From Chloroflexota bacterium (GTDB taxonomy: Bacteria > Chloroflexota > Limnocylindria > Limnocylindrales > CSP1-4): a stretch of 40,234 bases of DNA. Positions 26,270-34,254 of the stretch are shown here, in pieces (the stretch's first letter is position 1; the number at the start of each line of letters is the position of its first letter). The notes under the pieces were generated by a model that was not told the DNA's origin, ran no database searches, and saw only the letters and a program-made list of their open reading frames with translations. Both the position numbers and the translations under genes were made by a program. Location: contig JADDQH010000021.1 of the NCBI GenBank assembly GCA_016781485.1, positions 1 through 40,234 of the forward strand, read 5' to 3'.

Positions 26270-27249
26270 CGTGGGAGCAGCGTCCCGGCGCCACGCGCCT
26301 TCGCCGTCTCGAGGACGGCATCCGCGAACAGGACGTCCGCGAGTCCGACGCCAAGGTGGGTGACGACGACGGGCGCCTCTTCGCGGTCGTTTCTCCCTGT
26401 GCTCCCACTCCCGTCAGCGTCGAGCGCTTCGCCGATCGTGGCAGTAGGCTCGGGGTAGCCGTCGAAGTAGCCGCGGTCACGGTAGACGCGGAACTGGTCT
26501 CGGTCGTCTACGACGAAGCGGGCGGCAGACGCCGCGAGCTCCGCGGAGACATATGTCGCGAAGTCGACCGCGACGACGAGTGCGCGGTCCGGCAGCCATT
26601 CGGGTGGCATGAGCTGCGCCGAGCCGAGGGCCGCGACCGTGACGACGACATCGGAGTCGGCGACTGCCTCCGCGGGGCTCGCGACCGCCTCCGCGCTCGC
26701 GACACCCTCGCACCCTGCGGCCGATGCCGCGAGCGCTTCGGCACGCTCGGGGTGGCGGTCGTAGACCGAGAGTCGGAGCCCGGGCAGGAGTGCGGCGAGG
26801 ACCGGCAGGTGGCTTCGTGCCTGGACACCGGCGCCGAGGATCGCTCCGCGGACAGCGTTCCTGCCCGCGAACAGGCGGACGGCGACGCCGCTGACGGCCG
26901 CGGTCCGGACCGCCGTGATCCGCGTCCCGTCCATGACGCACGTCGCGAGGCCGGTGTCGGGATCGTTGAGCACGATGAGCCCGGTGATAGCCGGGAGGCG
27001 GTGCCCCGTGTTCCCCGGGAAGGCGCTCACCCACTTCATCCCCACGAGATCGGTCGGGCGGTGCCAGGCGGGCATCGCGTGGAGGAGGGCGCCCGGGCGA
27101 GGATGGACGCCGACCTTCGGCGGCATTTCCGCCTCACCCCGGTGGAGCGCGGTCAGGGCACGGGCGGCCAGCTCGAGCTGGACATCCAGCGGGGGGAGGC
27201 AGGCTTCGACGTCGGATCCGGACAGGTAACGCAGCGCGGGCGGCTCCAT
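26266..27249 (-). CDS. Ornithine cyclodeaminase/mu-crystallin family protein
   Basis: 327 residues. Family members are NAD(P)-dependent: ornithine cyclodeaminase makes proline, while others reduce ketimines or make alanine. Seen are the substrate-side MKWVSAFPGN (Lys72), MDGTRITAVRTAAVSG, the dinucleotide motif ILGAGVQARSH (137-147), and AVDFATYVS. It leads a three-gene minus-strand unit with the amine oxidase and a membrane protein. An imine made by the oxidase could be the substrate of this enzyme (ketimine reductase type), but this is inference. A TACCCT box lies 9 bases before the ATG. Confidence 0.9.
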   Translation of the reverse strand: MEPPALRYLSGSDVEACLPPLDVQLELAARALTALHRGEAEMPPKVGVHPRPGALLHAMPAWHRPTDLVGMKWVSAFPGNTGHRLPAITGLIVLNDPDTGLATCVMDGTRITAVRTAAVSGVAVRLFAGRNAVRGAILGAGVQARSHLPVLAALLPGLRLSVYDRHPERAEALAASAAGCEGVASAEAVASPAEAVADSDVVVTVAALGSAQLMPPEWLPDRALVVAVDFATYVSAELAASAARFVVDDRDQFRVYRDRGYFDGYPEPTATIGEALDADGSGSTGRNDREEAPVVVTHLGVGLADVLFADAVLETAKARGAGTLLPR

Positions 27250-27340
27250 GCGGCCCGAAGGGTAGTCCGTGGAGGTGAGCGAGACCAGATGCTGAGGGAT
27301 GCTCGGCCAGGGGCCGAACGATGGCAGAGCGGGGACCGGC

Positions 27341-27346
27341 TAGCAT
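27341..27346 (+). promoter_or_regulatory. Candidate -10 box for the ferritin-VIT1 gene
   Basis: TAGCAT, 6 bases before the GTG at 27353, in line with other TAnnnT-N6-start pairs here. No ribosome site fits the gene, which supports a leaderless transcript. Confidence 0.45.
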
Positions 27347-27352
27347 GCTGCC

Positions 27353-28591
27353 GTGACCCCAGCCGAAGTCGCGACGAGCGTCGCCAATCTCAAGCTCGAA
27401 CGCGATGCGATCGTCCTGTACGAGAACCTCGCTCAGCTCGAGAAGGATCCGCGGCGAGCCGCCGCCTTCCGGAAGATCGCCGCGAACGAACGACGTCATG
27501 CCGACATCTGGGCGCATCGATTGCGCGAGGCGGGGGCGCACACCCCGGACGCGGACAGGCCGCGGATGCGCGTCCGGATCATCATCCAGGCGGCCCGATT
27601 GTTCGGGACGCGCGCCGTCTCGGAGATGGTCCAGGCACTCGAGGCCGAAGAGGAGGACGTCTACACCGAGCAATCGAGCCCGGAGGTCGCCTCGATCGCC
27701 GCCGACGAGCGAGAGCACGCGGAGATATGGCGGCAGCTCGATGTCGAGGCTGGCCAAGGGAACAGCGGTCCTGCGACCGCGAGCGCAGTGATGGCCGAAC
27801 CCTCCTCGGTTCGTGGCGCCGCGCCCATCGGTGCTGCCCCCCACGCAGCTGCGGGAGCGACGACGCGGCTGGGGCCCAGGACGCGGGACCTGCGCGACGA
27901 AACGTGGCATCGCGCCGGACGCACGGGGACGCTCCGTGCGGCGATCTTCGGCGTCAACGACGGGCTCGTGAGCAACCTGTCGCTCGTCATGGGCGTCACG
28001 GGCGCCAACGTGGACAACGAGATCGTCGTCCTCGCCGGCGTCGCCGGCCTCCTCGCCGGCGCATTCTCGATGGGCGCGGGCGAGTGGATCAGCATGCAGA
28101 GCCAGCGCGAGCTGTTCGAGCGCCAGATCTCGATCGAGCGCGAGGAGCTGCGCATCATGCCGGACGTGGAGCAGGACGAGCTCACCGAGATCTACCGCAG
28201 CAAGGGCGTCCCGGACGAGGACGCGCGCCGCGTCGCCAGGGGGTTGATGCGCAACCCGGAGGCCGCGCTGGACACGAAGGTCCGCGAAGAACTCGGGCTC
28301 GACCCGGACGAGTTGGGGTCTCCATGGGGAGCGGCAGCCGGATCCTTCGTCGCGTTCGGCGCTGGCGCGTTCGTGCCGCTGCTGCCGTTCCTGCTCACGC
28401 GGGGCATGCCGGCGTTCGTCGGCGCGCTCGTACTCGCGTTTAGCGCGCTGTTCCTGGTCGGCGCCGGAGTGAGCCTGCTGACCGGCCGGAACGTGCTGTT
28501 CAGCGCCCTCCGCCAGGTCGCGATCGGCGCGGGCGCCGCTGCCGTGACCTACGCCGCCGGCAGCGTCGTCGGCGTCCAGGCCGGGGCCTGA
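27353..28591 (+). CDS. Ferritin-like/VIT1 fusion iron (manganese) exporter, MbfA type
   Basis: 412 residues in two parts. The N-terminal 140 are a rubrerythrin-like ferritin domain with metal-ligand sets ERDAIVLYE, ANERRHADIW, EAEEEDVY and ADEREHAEIW. The C-terminal part (about 186-412) is a VIT1/CCC1-family transporter with LRAAIFGVNDGLVSNLSLVMG, GAFSMGAGEWISMQSQRE and three more helices. The same fusion is known as MbfA in rhizobia and Agrobacterium, where it exports iron and protects against acid and peroxide stress. That function is likely here. The GTG start has a -10-like box 6 bases upstream. Two small genes follow closely. Confidence 0.92.
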   Translation: MTPAEVATSVANLKLERDAIVLYENLAQLEKDPRRAAAFRKIAANERRHADIWAHRLREAGAHTPDADRPRMRVRIIIQAARLFGTRAVSEMVQALEAEEEDVYTEQSSPEVASIAADEREHAEIWRQLDVEAGQGNSGPATASAVMAEPSSVRGAAPIGAAPHAAAGATTRLGPRTRDLRDETWHRAGRTGTLRAAIFGVNDGLVSNLSLVMGVTGANVDNEIVVLAGVAGLLAGAFSMGAGEWISMQSQRELFERQISIEREELRIMPDVEQDELTEIYRSKGVPDEDARRVARGLMRNPEAALDTKVREELGLDPDELGSPWGAAAGSFVAFGAGAFVPLLPFLLTRGMPAFVGALVLAFSALFLVGAGVSLLTGRNVLFSALRQVAIGAGAAAVTYAAGSVVGVQAGA

Positions 28592-28609
28592 GACGCAGCA
28601 GGGGATCTC

Positions 28610-28867
28610 GTGACCCGCCGAGCACTCCTCGCCGCCGCCGTCCCCGGCCTCCTCGTGTTCGCGATCGCGTGGGCATGGCTGTCGCTGTCGTTGTGGGCGT
28701 CCGCCATCGCCGGCATCGTCTGGACCCTCATCAGCCTTGTCGTGACGCGCGTGCTCTACGACGACCCGGAGCCCGAGCTCGCCGCGTGGCGGGCAGCGGC
28801 GCCGGACCTCGCCGACCTGGTCGGCGACGAGCCGGAGCGGACGGAGACCAAACGGAGCGCGAGTTGA
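28610..28867 (+). CDS. Small two-helix membrane protein
   Basis: 85 residues from a GTG, 18 bases after the ferritin-VIT1 stop. Two hydrophobic helices (about 6-25 and 28-48, with LLVFAIAWAWLSLSLWASAI) are followed by an acidic cytoplasmic tail. No known family. Its stop overlaps the TTG start of the cupin gene (TTGA), so the three genes appear to form one operon with iron export. Function unknown. Confidence 0.7.
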   Translation: MTRRALLAAAVPGLLVFAIAWAWLSLSLWASAIAGIVWTLISLVVTRVLYDDPEPELAAWRAAAPDLADLVGDEPERTETKRSAS

Positions 28868-29211
28868 CCAGGGACCTGGTCGACCGGCTGGTGGCGGAGG
28901 GGCTGACACCGACGAGCTGGTCGAACGGTCCCGGGGACCGATACGCGGCACACGGCCACGACTACGACAAGGTCCTCGTGGTCGCATCGGGCTCCATCGT
29001 CTTCGAGTCGGCGCCAGGGAGCCGCGCCTATCGGATGACCGCAGGCGACCGCCTCGACCTCCCAGCCGGCCACGAGCACTCCGCCGTGGTCGGAGACCGC
29101 GGCGTCATCTGTCTCGAAGCGCACCTACCCTCGGGGTCGCTCGCCCGGGGCGTCGTCCACCACGTGGGGTGGGCCCAGTCGAGCGAGGTGGAGGACGTGG
29201 GGAGCGTCTAG
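28864..29211 (+). CDS. Cupin-domain protein
   Basis: 115 residues with a single cupin barrel: HGHDYDKVLVVASGSIVFE gives the first motif (His pair plus Glu), and AGDRLDLPAGHEHSAVVG the second with a metal-type His. Single-domain cupins bind metal or small ligands, or act as simple enzymes; the role is not clear. The TTG at 28864 overlaps the previous stop by 4 bases, the same TTGA coupling as in sufB-sufD. The frame is open further upstream (to 28669), but that part lies inside the membrane gene. Confidence 0.82.
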   Translation: MTRDLVDRLVAEGLTPTSWSNGPGDRYAAHGHDYDKVLVVASGSIVFESAPGSRAYRMTAGDRLDLPAGHEHSAVVGDRGVICLEAHLPSGSLARGVVHHVGWAQSSEVEDVGSV

Positions 29212-29243
29212 GCGGTCGTCTCGGAACGCCGACCGCGTTGGGG

Positions 29244-29338
29244 AGCCTCGGTCAGGCGTTACCGCGCCGGGCAGCCCGGGTCAGGCGGTGAGCGCGGCGT
29301 CGCGGAGCCTGGGTCAGCCGGTGAGCGCGGACAGGCGC
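29244..29338. repeat. Three ~30-bp direct repeats
   Basis: Units beginning AGCCTCGGTCAGGCG, AGCCCGGGTCAGGCG and AGCCTGGGTCAGCCG start at 29244, 29273 and 29306. The last two share GGTGAGCGCGG. They fill the gap between the convergent cupin gene and the membrane gene at 29340. Noncoding; could be a hairpin-forming transcript end, but no clean stem is seen. Confidence 0.6.
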
Positions 29339-29339
29339 G

Positions 29340-29705
29340 TCAGGCGGACGCCTCTCGACGTGTATCCCGCCGCCTTCGTTCCCCTGTCTGGTCGCGCACT
29401 CCCTGCTGTTCGCCCGCGACCGGCGGTTCCTCGAGCGACTCCTCGGTCGTTTCGTCCTCCGGAGCCTCGAGGGGCGGACCGGCGAGGTACTCGCGGTGGA
29501 GCTCGAGGACCTCCTGCACGAGGAGCGCCGGAGCGACGCCTCCCCGCTCCTCGATGGCACTGCTGATCCACTCGGCCTCGCGAAGCTGCTCGCGCTCGTC
29601 GATATCCTCGTCGGTCCGCGGCAGCCGGGCGGTCGCTAGCCACAGCAGGCCTGCGCCCAGGCCCATCCCGACGAGGAGGAGCCACCACTGGAACTCGTCG
29701 TTCAT
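29340..29705 (-). CDS. Single-pass membrane protein, hypothetical
   Basis: 121 residues. An N-terminal helix (about 7-24, WWLLLVGMGLGAGLLWLATA) is followed by a charged cytoplasmic part with an amphipathic helix (EDIDEREQLREAEWISSAI, VQEVLELHREYLAG) and a Glu/Arg-rich tail. No family recognised. The gene is divergent from lgt, with only 47 bp between starts, and a TATACT box is 9 bases before its ATG (29715-29720). It may have a role at the membrane linked to its neighbour, but nothing shows this. Confidence 0.7.
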   Translation of the reverse strand: MNDEFQWWLLLVGMGLGAGLLWLATARLPRTDEDIDEREQLREAEWISSAIEERGGVAPALLVQEVLELHREYLAGPPLEAPEDETTEESLEEPPVAGEQQGVRDQTGERRRRDTRREASA

Positions 29706-29743
29706 GCGCGCGCCAGTATAGGTGCGCCGCGCCGGCTCCCCGG

Positions 29744-29749
29744 TATCCT
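29744..29749 (+). promoter_or_regulatory. Candidate -10 box for lgt
   Basis: TATCCT, 3 bases before the ATG and 6 bases before the in-frame GTG codon at 29756. By analogy with neighbours, transcription may begin at that GTG and the true N-terminus may be one residue shorter. Confidence 0.4.
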
Positions 29750-29752
29750 CCG

Positions 29753-30730
29753 ATGGTGATCCCTGCGCTGATCGACGTCACCCCGGACCCCGGCCTCCAG
29801 CTCGGTCCGATATTCATCGGCTTCTACGGGCTCGGGTACGCGCTCGCCATCGCTGCGGGCTACTCGCTGTCCGCGCGTGAGGCGGCCGCCCGGGGACTCG
29901 ACCGGCGCATACCCATCGACGCCATCCTCATCACGGTCGTCCTCGCCCTGATCGGCGGCCGGCTCTACCACGTGATCGACCAGTGGGACTACTACAGCCG
30001 GAACCCGCTGCTGATCGTCCTGCCGCCCTACAGCGGCCTAGGGCTCTACGGAGGCATCGCAGGGGCGGTCCTCGCCGTCTGGATCTTCACCCGGCGCCGC
30101 CGGCTCCCGTTCCTGCGTTGGGCGGACATCGGCGTCCCCGGGCTTCTGCTCGGTCAGGCGATCGCGCGTTGGGGGAACTTCTTCAACCAGGAGCTGTACG
30201 GCACGCCGACGGACGTTCCGTGGGCGATCCCCATCGAGTGCCGGAACCGCGTGGCCGAGTACGCCTGTCCGCCTGGGTCGGCTCCCGACGAGACGTTCGA
30301 CCAGGGCTTCCACCCTCTCTTCTTCTATGAATCGGCCTTCAACCTGCTCGGTGTCCTCATCGCGCTGTGGCTGCCGCGCCGCTTCGCGGGTCGGCTCCGT
30401 GACGGCGACCTCGTCTCGTTCTGGCTCATCTGGTACGGCGCCGGGCGCTCGCTCCTGGAGCAGTTCCGGCAGGGCTACAACTGGACGCTCGGCGGAGCTG
30501 GTGGGATCCCGACCGCCGTCGTCATCGGCGTCGTGCTCGTCATCATCGGCCTCGTCACGATCTGGCTGCGTCGGACGGAGCGGTTCGGGACCGCCGTCTC
30601 GCTCGCTCCCGGCACGCGGGCGATCGACGAGACGTCCGCGGACGCAATGTCGGACGGCACACCCGGCGGCTCGGACAGGCTGGCGACTGATGCGCCGGTC
30701 GCGCCGGCGCGCACCCCGGGCGAGGGGTAG
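29753..30730 (+). CDS. lgt: Phosphatidylglycerol-prolipoprotein diacylglyceryl transferase
   Basis: 325 residues, slightly longer than average because of an extra polar tail (about 280-325). Lgt adds diacylglycerol from phosphatidylglycerol to the lipobox cysteine of lipoproteins at the membrane. The signature ARWGNFFNQE lies at 138-147, GGRLYHVI with the conserved His at 68-75, and FHPLFFYES and the GRSLLEQFR segment follow. About seven membrane helices are expected. It is a single gene on its strand. The cbs gene starts 48 bases after it with its own -10 box. Confidence 0.96.
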   Translation: MVIPALIDVTPDPGLQLGPIFIGFYGLGYALAIAAGYSLSAREAAARGLDRRIPIDAILITVVLALIGGRLYHVIDQWDYYSRNPLLIVLPPYSGLGLYGGIAGAVLAVWIFTRRRRLPFLRWADIGVPGLLLGQAIARWGNFFNQELYGTPTDVPWAIPIECRNRVAEYACPPGSAPDETFDQGFHPLFFYESAFNLLGVLIALWLPRRFAGRLRDGDLVSFWLIWYGAGRSLLEQFRQGYNWTLGGAGGIPTAVVIGVVLVIIGLVTIWLRRTERFGTAVSLAPGTRAIDETSADAMSDGTPGGSDRLATDAPVAPARTPGEG

Positions 30731-30765
30731 CGATCGCGTCCTGCGGAGTGCCACGAGCCCCGACC

Positions 30766-30771
30766 TATACT
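30766..30771 (+). promoter_or_regulatory. Candidate -10 box for cbs
   Basis: TATACT, 7 bases before the cbs ATG; no ribosome site precedes the ATG. A leaderless transcript is likely. Confidence 0.5.
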
Positions 30772-30778
30772 CCCTCAG

Positions 30779-32197
30779 ATGGGATACGCGGAGTCGATCC
30801 TCGAGCTGGTCGGGAACACCCCCCTCGTGAAGCTCGACCGGATCGCGGCCGAGCTCGGCCCCGTCGGCCGCCGCCCGCTGATCCTCGGCAAGCTCGAGAT
30901 GTTGAACCCCGGCGGGTCGGTGAAGGACCGCATCGGGCTGCCGATGATCGAGGCCGCCGAGCGCGCGGGGCTGCTCAAGCCGGGCGGCACGATCATCGAG
31001 CCGACGAGCGGGAACACCGGACACGGCCTGGCCATCGCTGCCGCGCTCAAGGGGTATCGCTGTATCTTCGTGATGGCGGACAAGCAATCAGCCGAGAAGC
31101 AGGCCCTTCTGCGCGCCTACGGCGCCGAGGTCGTGCTCTGCCCGACGAACGTGCCGCCGGAGTCGCCCGAGAGCTACTACTCGGTAGCGCGGCGCCTGAC
31201 GCGCGACATCCCCGGCGCCTACCAACCCGACCAGTACCACAACATGGAGAACCCCTCGGCGCACGAGCTGACGACGGGTCCGGAGATCTGGAGTCAGACC
31301 GAGGGACGGATCACGCACTTCGTCTGCGCCGTCGGGACCGGCGGCACGGTCACGGGCGTCGGTCGCTACCTGAAGGCGCAGAACCGCGGGATCCAGGTGG
31401 TCGGCGGCGACCCCGAGGGAAGCATCCTCTCCGGCGACACCGTCCGCCCGTACCTCACCGAGGGCGTCGGCGAGGACTTCTTCCCGGGCACCTTCGACCC
31501 GGACGTCATCGACCGGTGGGTGCGCGTCTCGGACCGCGCCGCGTTCGCCGCCGCTCGCCGGCTGACGAAGCAGGAAGGCATCCTTGCCGGCGAGTCGGCC
31601 GGGACTGCCTTCGTCGCCGCCCTCACCGTCGCGCGGGAGCTCACCGATGAGGGGAGGGGGCCCGAGTCGGTGATGGTCGTCGTCCTGCCTGACACCGGTC
31701 GGAACTACCTGTCGAAGCTCTACAACGACGAGTGGATGCGCGCGAATGCGCTGCTCGGCACGACCGGCGGGCGAGAGCACGTGCGCGCGATCCTGCAGAA
31801 CGGGCACCACGGGCCGGAGCTGCCACCCGTGGTGCTCGCCCGGACGACCGACCTCGTCGCGAACGCGATCGAGACACTCGAGCGGTACGGGATCAGTCAG
31901 ATGCCGGTGACCGAGCGCGACGACGACGCGATCGAGGGGATCGTGGGCTCGATCAGCGAGCGCGGGCTACTCGAGCGCGCCTACCGGGATCCGGCGGTGG
32001 TGGAACGGACGGTGGGCGAGATCATGGACCGCCCGCTCCCCACGATCGACGCGGCGGCGTCTCTCGACGATGCCTTCCAGCTGCTCTCGGAAGGCGCGCC
32101 GGCGGTCGTTGCGGTGGCGCAGGATCGACCGGCCGGGGTCGTCACGAAGCTCGACCTGCTCGAGTACCTCGCGCACCACCCGCGTCGCGAGGGGTGA
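30779..32197 (+). CDS. cbs: Cystathionine beta-synthase (PLP domain plus paired CBS domains)
   Basis: 472 residues. The PLP lysine is Lys49 in NPGGSVKDRIG and the substrate loop PTSGNTGHG is at 76-84. The glycine-rich phosphate-binding loop GTGGTVTG and GPEIWSQTEG follow. The C-terminal 130 residues hold two CBS motifs (GISQMPVTERDDD and PAGVVTKLDLLEYL). Length and motifs match mycobacterial Cbs closely. It condenses serine (or activated serine) with homocysteine to cystathionine, which a gamma-family enzyme such as the one at 39194-40234 can process, or it may act as a cysteine synthase. The CBS pair probably senses adenosyl compounds. The last 56 bases overlap the convergent nitrilase gene. 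Confidence 0.92.
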   Translation: MGYAESILELVGNTPLVKLDRIAAELGPVGRRPLILGKLEMLNPGGSVKDRIGLPMIEAAERAGLLKPGGTIIEPTSGNTGHGLAIAAALKGYRCIFVMADKQSAEKQALLRAYGAEVVLCPTNVPPESPESYYSVARRLTRDIPGAYQPDQYHNMENPSAHELTTGPEIWSQTEGRITHFVCAVGTGGTVTGVGRYLKAQNRGIQVVGGDPEGSILSGDTVRPYLTEGVGEDFFPGTFDPDVIDRWVRVSDRAAFAAARRLTKQEGILAGESAGTAFVAALTVARELTDEGRGPESVMVVVLPDTGRNYLSKLYNDEWMRANALLGTTGGREHVRAILQNGHHGPELPPVVLARTTDLVANAIETLERYGISQMPVTERDDDAIEGIVGSISERGLLERAYRDPAVVERTVGEIMDRPLPTIDAAASLDDAFQLLSEGAPAVVAVAQDRPAGVVTKLDLLEYLAHHPRREG

Positions 32198-33035
32198 CGA
32201 CGGCCCTCGCGCGGCCCGACGCGACGGAGCGCCACGCTTCGGCATAGAGGTCGGCACGGACCGGCAGGTACCCGGGGTAGCGGACGCGCGCATCGTCGAT
32301 CACCGACCGCTCGAGCGTGACCAGCGCGACCGCCTCCTCCGTCTCGAGGATGACATCGCCGTTGGGGTCGACGGCGACCGACGGACCGCCGATGCCCGCG
32401 CCCTCGGTCAGGGGCCGATTGACCGAGAGGACGTAGACCGCGGACGTCATCGCGTTCGCCCGGAAGACCGTCCGCCAGCGGTCGTACGTCCGTCGCTCGG
32501 TCGCGCGCGGCACGAGGACCGCCTCGGCGCCCATCGCGCCCAGGACGTGACAGACCTCGGGACGGTTGATGTCCGAGCAGACCTGGACGGCCACGTCGAG
32601 CCCGAGGCCGGGAACGACCGAGGGCGCGTCCCTCCCCGGCTCGTAGTGGTCGGTCTCCCAGAACCCCGGCTCTTCCGGCAGGTGCGCCTTCTCCCACGAA
32701 CCGAGTAGCGACCCGTCGCGTCCGAAGACGAACGCGGTGCTGTGGCGACCGCCGTCCTGACTGTCACGCACGATCGCGCCGCCGACGAGCGCGATCCCGA
32801 CCTCCCTTGCGAGTGTCGACTGACAGCGGTACCTCGGTCCCTCCGGCGGCTCCGCATCCTCGTCTCGAGGCTGTCGTCCGGCAGGCAGCCAGGAGTCCAG
32901 CGGCAGCTCCGGAAGTACCGCCACCTCGGCTCCGCGCTTCTTTGCCTCCTCGAGGCGCTGGCGCAGCCGGTCGGCATCGTCCGCAAGCGGGAACGTGTCG
33001 CTGACGAGCGCGACCGTGAGGCGTCCTTCCGTCAT
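32142..33035 (-). CDS. Carbon-nitrogen hydrolase (nitrilase superfamily)
   Basis: 297 residues. The catalytic triad is complete: Glu43 in LPELPLD, Lys116 in WEKAHLPEE, and Cys153 in QVCSDINRPE. Members hydrolyse nitriles or amides, or make N-carbamoyl-type products; the subfamily cannot be named. A strong AGGAGG lies before the ATG. The last residues (Gly/Arg-rich) overlap the 3' end of cbs, so the true end may be poorly conserved. It stands alone on the minus strand. Confidence 0.9.
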   Translation of the reverse strand: MTEGRLTVALVSDTFPLADDADRLRQRLEEAKKRGAEVAVLPELPLDSWLPAGRQPRDEDAEPPEGPRYRCQSTLAREVGIALVGGAIVRDSQDGGRHSTAFVFGRDGSLLGSWEKAHLPEEPGFWETDHYEPGRDAPSVVPGLGLDVAVQVCSDINRPEVCHVLGAMGAEAVLVPRATERRTYDRWRTVFRANAMTSAVYVLSVNRPLTEGAGIGGPSVAVDPNGDVILETEEAVALVTLERSVIDDARVRYPGYLPVRADLYAEAWRSVASGRARAVVTPRDAGGARGTRAGRAS

Positions 33036-33222
33036 GGATCCTCCTGCGTGTTCGCCCGTCCGCGGGCATTCGCCCAGCGGATGCTCCGACGGAACGGAGG
33101 CGTGCGGTCCATGCTGGCAGGACCGTCAACCGGCCACTCCTTGGTCGCGCCATCCCGTCTCGGGATGAAGCCGCGTCATCCGACGCGGCCCTGGAACCCT
33201 CGCGGGCCGCCGGGGCCTCCGG

Positions 33223-33228
33223 TAGGCT
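33223..33228 (+). promoter_or_regulatory. Candidate -10 box for the CoA-transferase operon
   Basis: TAGGCT, 6 bases before the GTG at 33235. No ribosome site, again pointing to a leaderless transcript. Confidence 0.45.
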
Positions 33229-33234
33229 GTCGAG

Positions 33235-34254
33235 GTGAGTGGGAAGGTCACGTCGATGCGCGACGCGGTCGCCGAGCTGGTGCGCGACGGCGACACCGTC
33301 GCGATCGAGGGCTTCACCCACCTCATCTGCTTCGCCGCGGGGCACGAGATCATCCGCCAGCGGAGGCGTGACCTGACGCTCGCGCGCCTCACGCCCGACG
33401 TCATCTACGACCAGATGGTCGCCGCCGGCGTCGCGCGCAAGCTGATCTTCAGCTGGCTCGGCAACCCGGGGGTAGGAGGGCTCAACGCGATCCGGCGGCG
33501 CGTCGAAGGGGCCCGGGAACGGTCGGACGACGGCGACGTACAGGCTGCGACGGAGCCGGGGAACGGTGCGGACGGGTCGACCGAGCAGGAGGGGTCGACC
33601 GGCGACGGGTCGGCCGCCTCGTCCCCCCTCGAGCTGGAGGAGTACAGCCACTTCGGGATGGTCGGGCGATACCTTGCGGGCGCGAGCAACCTCCCGTTCT
33701 TCCCGCTCCGCTCGTACTTCGAGACCGACCTGCCGCGGGCGAACCCCCTCATCCGCGAGATCCGCTCGCCCTACGGAGACGAGGTCGTCTACGCCGTCCC
33801 CCCGCTCAAGCCGGACGTCACGATCATCCATGCGCAGCGCGCGGACGCGAACGGCAGCACGCAGATCTGGGGGCTGCTCGGCTGCCAGAAGGAGGCGGCG
33901 TTCGCCGCCGACCGGGTGATCGTCGTCGTGGAGGAGCTGGTCGACGAGGCGGTCATCCGCGCCGATCCGAACCGGACCGTCGTGCCCGGGCTCATCGTGG
34001 ACGCCGTCGTCGTGGAACCGTTCGGAGCCCATCCCTCGTACGTCCAGGGCGCGTACGACCGCGACAACATGTTCTACCGCGACTGGGACCCGATCAGTCG
34101 CGATGCGGGATCCACCGAAGCGTGGCTGCGGGAATGGGTCAACGGCGTCTCGGGGCGAGCCGAGTACGTCGAGAAGCTCGGGGCCGAGCGGGTCGAGTCG
34201 CTGCGGCCGGGGCGTGCACCGTCGGGGCAGGTCGACTACGGGGACTATCGGTGA
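33235..34254 (+). CDS. Family I CoA-transferase, subunit alpha (GctA/IpdA-like)
   Basis: 339 residues. The N-terminal DGDTVAIEGFTHLICFAAGHEIIRQ and the later VIIHAQRADANGSTQIWGLLGCQKE match the alpha subunit of glutaconate-type and steroid-ring (IpdA) CoA transferases or hydrolases. Between residues about 91 and 131 is an acidic Gly/Ser/Glu-rich insert (33505-33627) not expected in the family, which looks like a surface loop or linker. The beta subunit follows with a 4-base GTGA overlap. Together they move CoA between acids or open a ring of an aromatic or steroid-derived intermediate; the substrate is not decided by the sequence. Confidence 0.9.
   Translation: MSGKVTSMRDAVAELVRDGDTVAIEGFTHLICFAAGHEIIRQRRRDLTLARLTPDVIYDQMVAAGVARKLIFSWLGNPGVGGLNAIRRRVEGARERSDDGDVQAATEPGNGADGSTEQEGSTGDGSAASSPLELEEYSHFGMVGRYLAGASNLPFFPLRSYFETDLPRANPLIREIRSPYGDEVVYAVPPLKPDVTIIHAQRADANGSTQIWGLLGCQKEAAFAADRVIVVVEELVDEAVIRADPNRTVVPGLIVDAVVVEPFGAHPSYVQGAYDRDNMFYRDWDPISRDAGSTEAWLREWVNGVSGRAEYVEKLGAERVESLRPGRAPSGQVDYGDYR

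Noticed and set aside
26356-28443. 695-residue plus-strand frame over the cyclodeaminase and ferritin genes
   Set aside because: It spans two real genes in other frames and has no recognisable domain.
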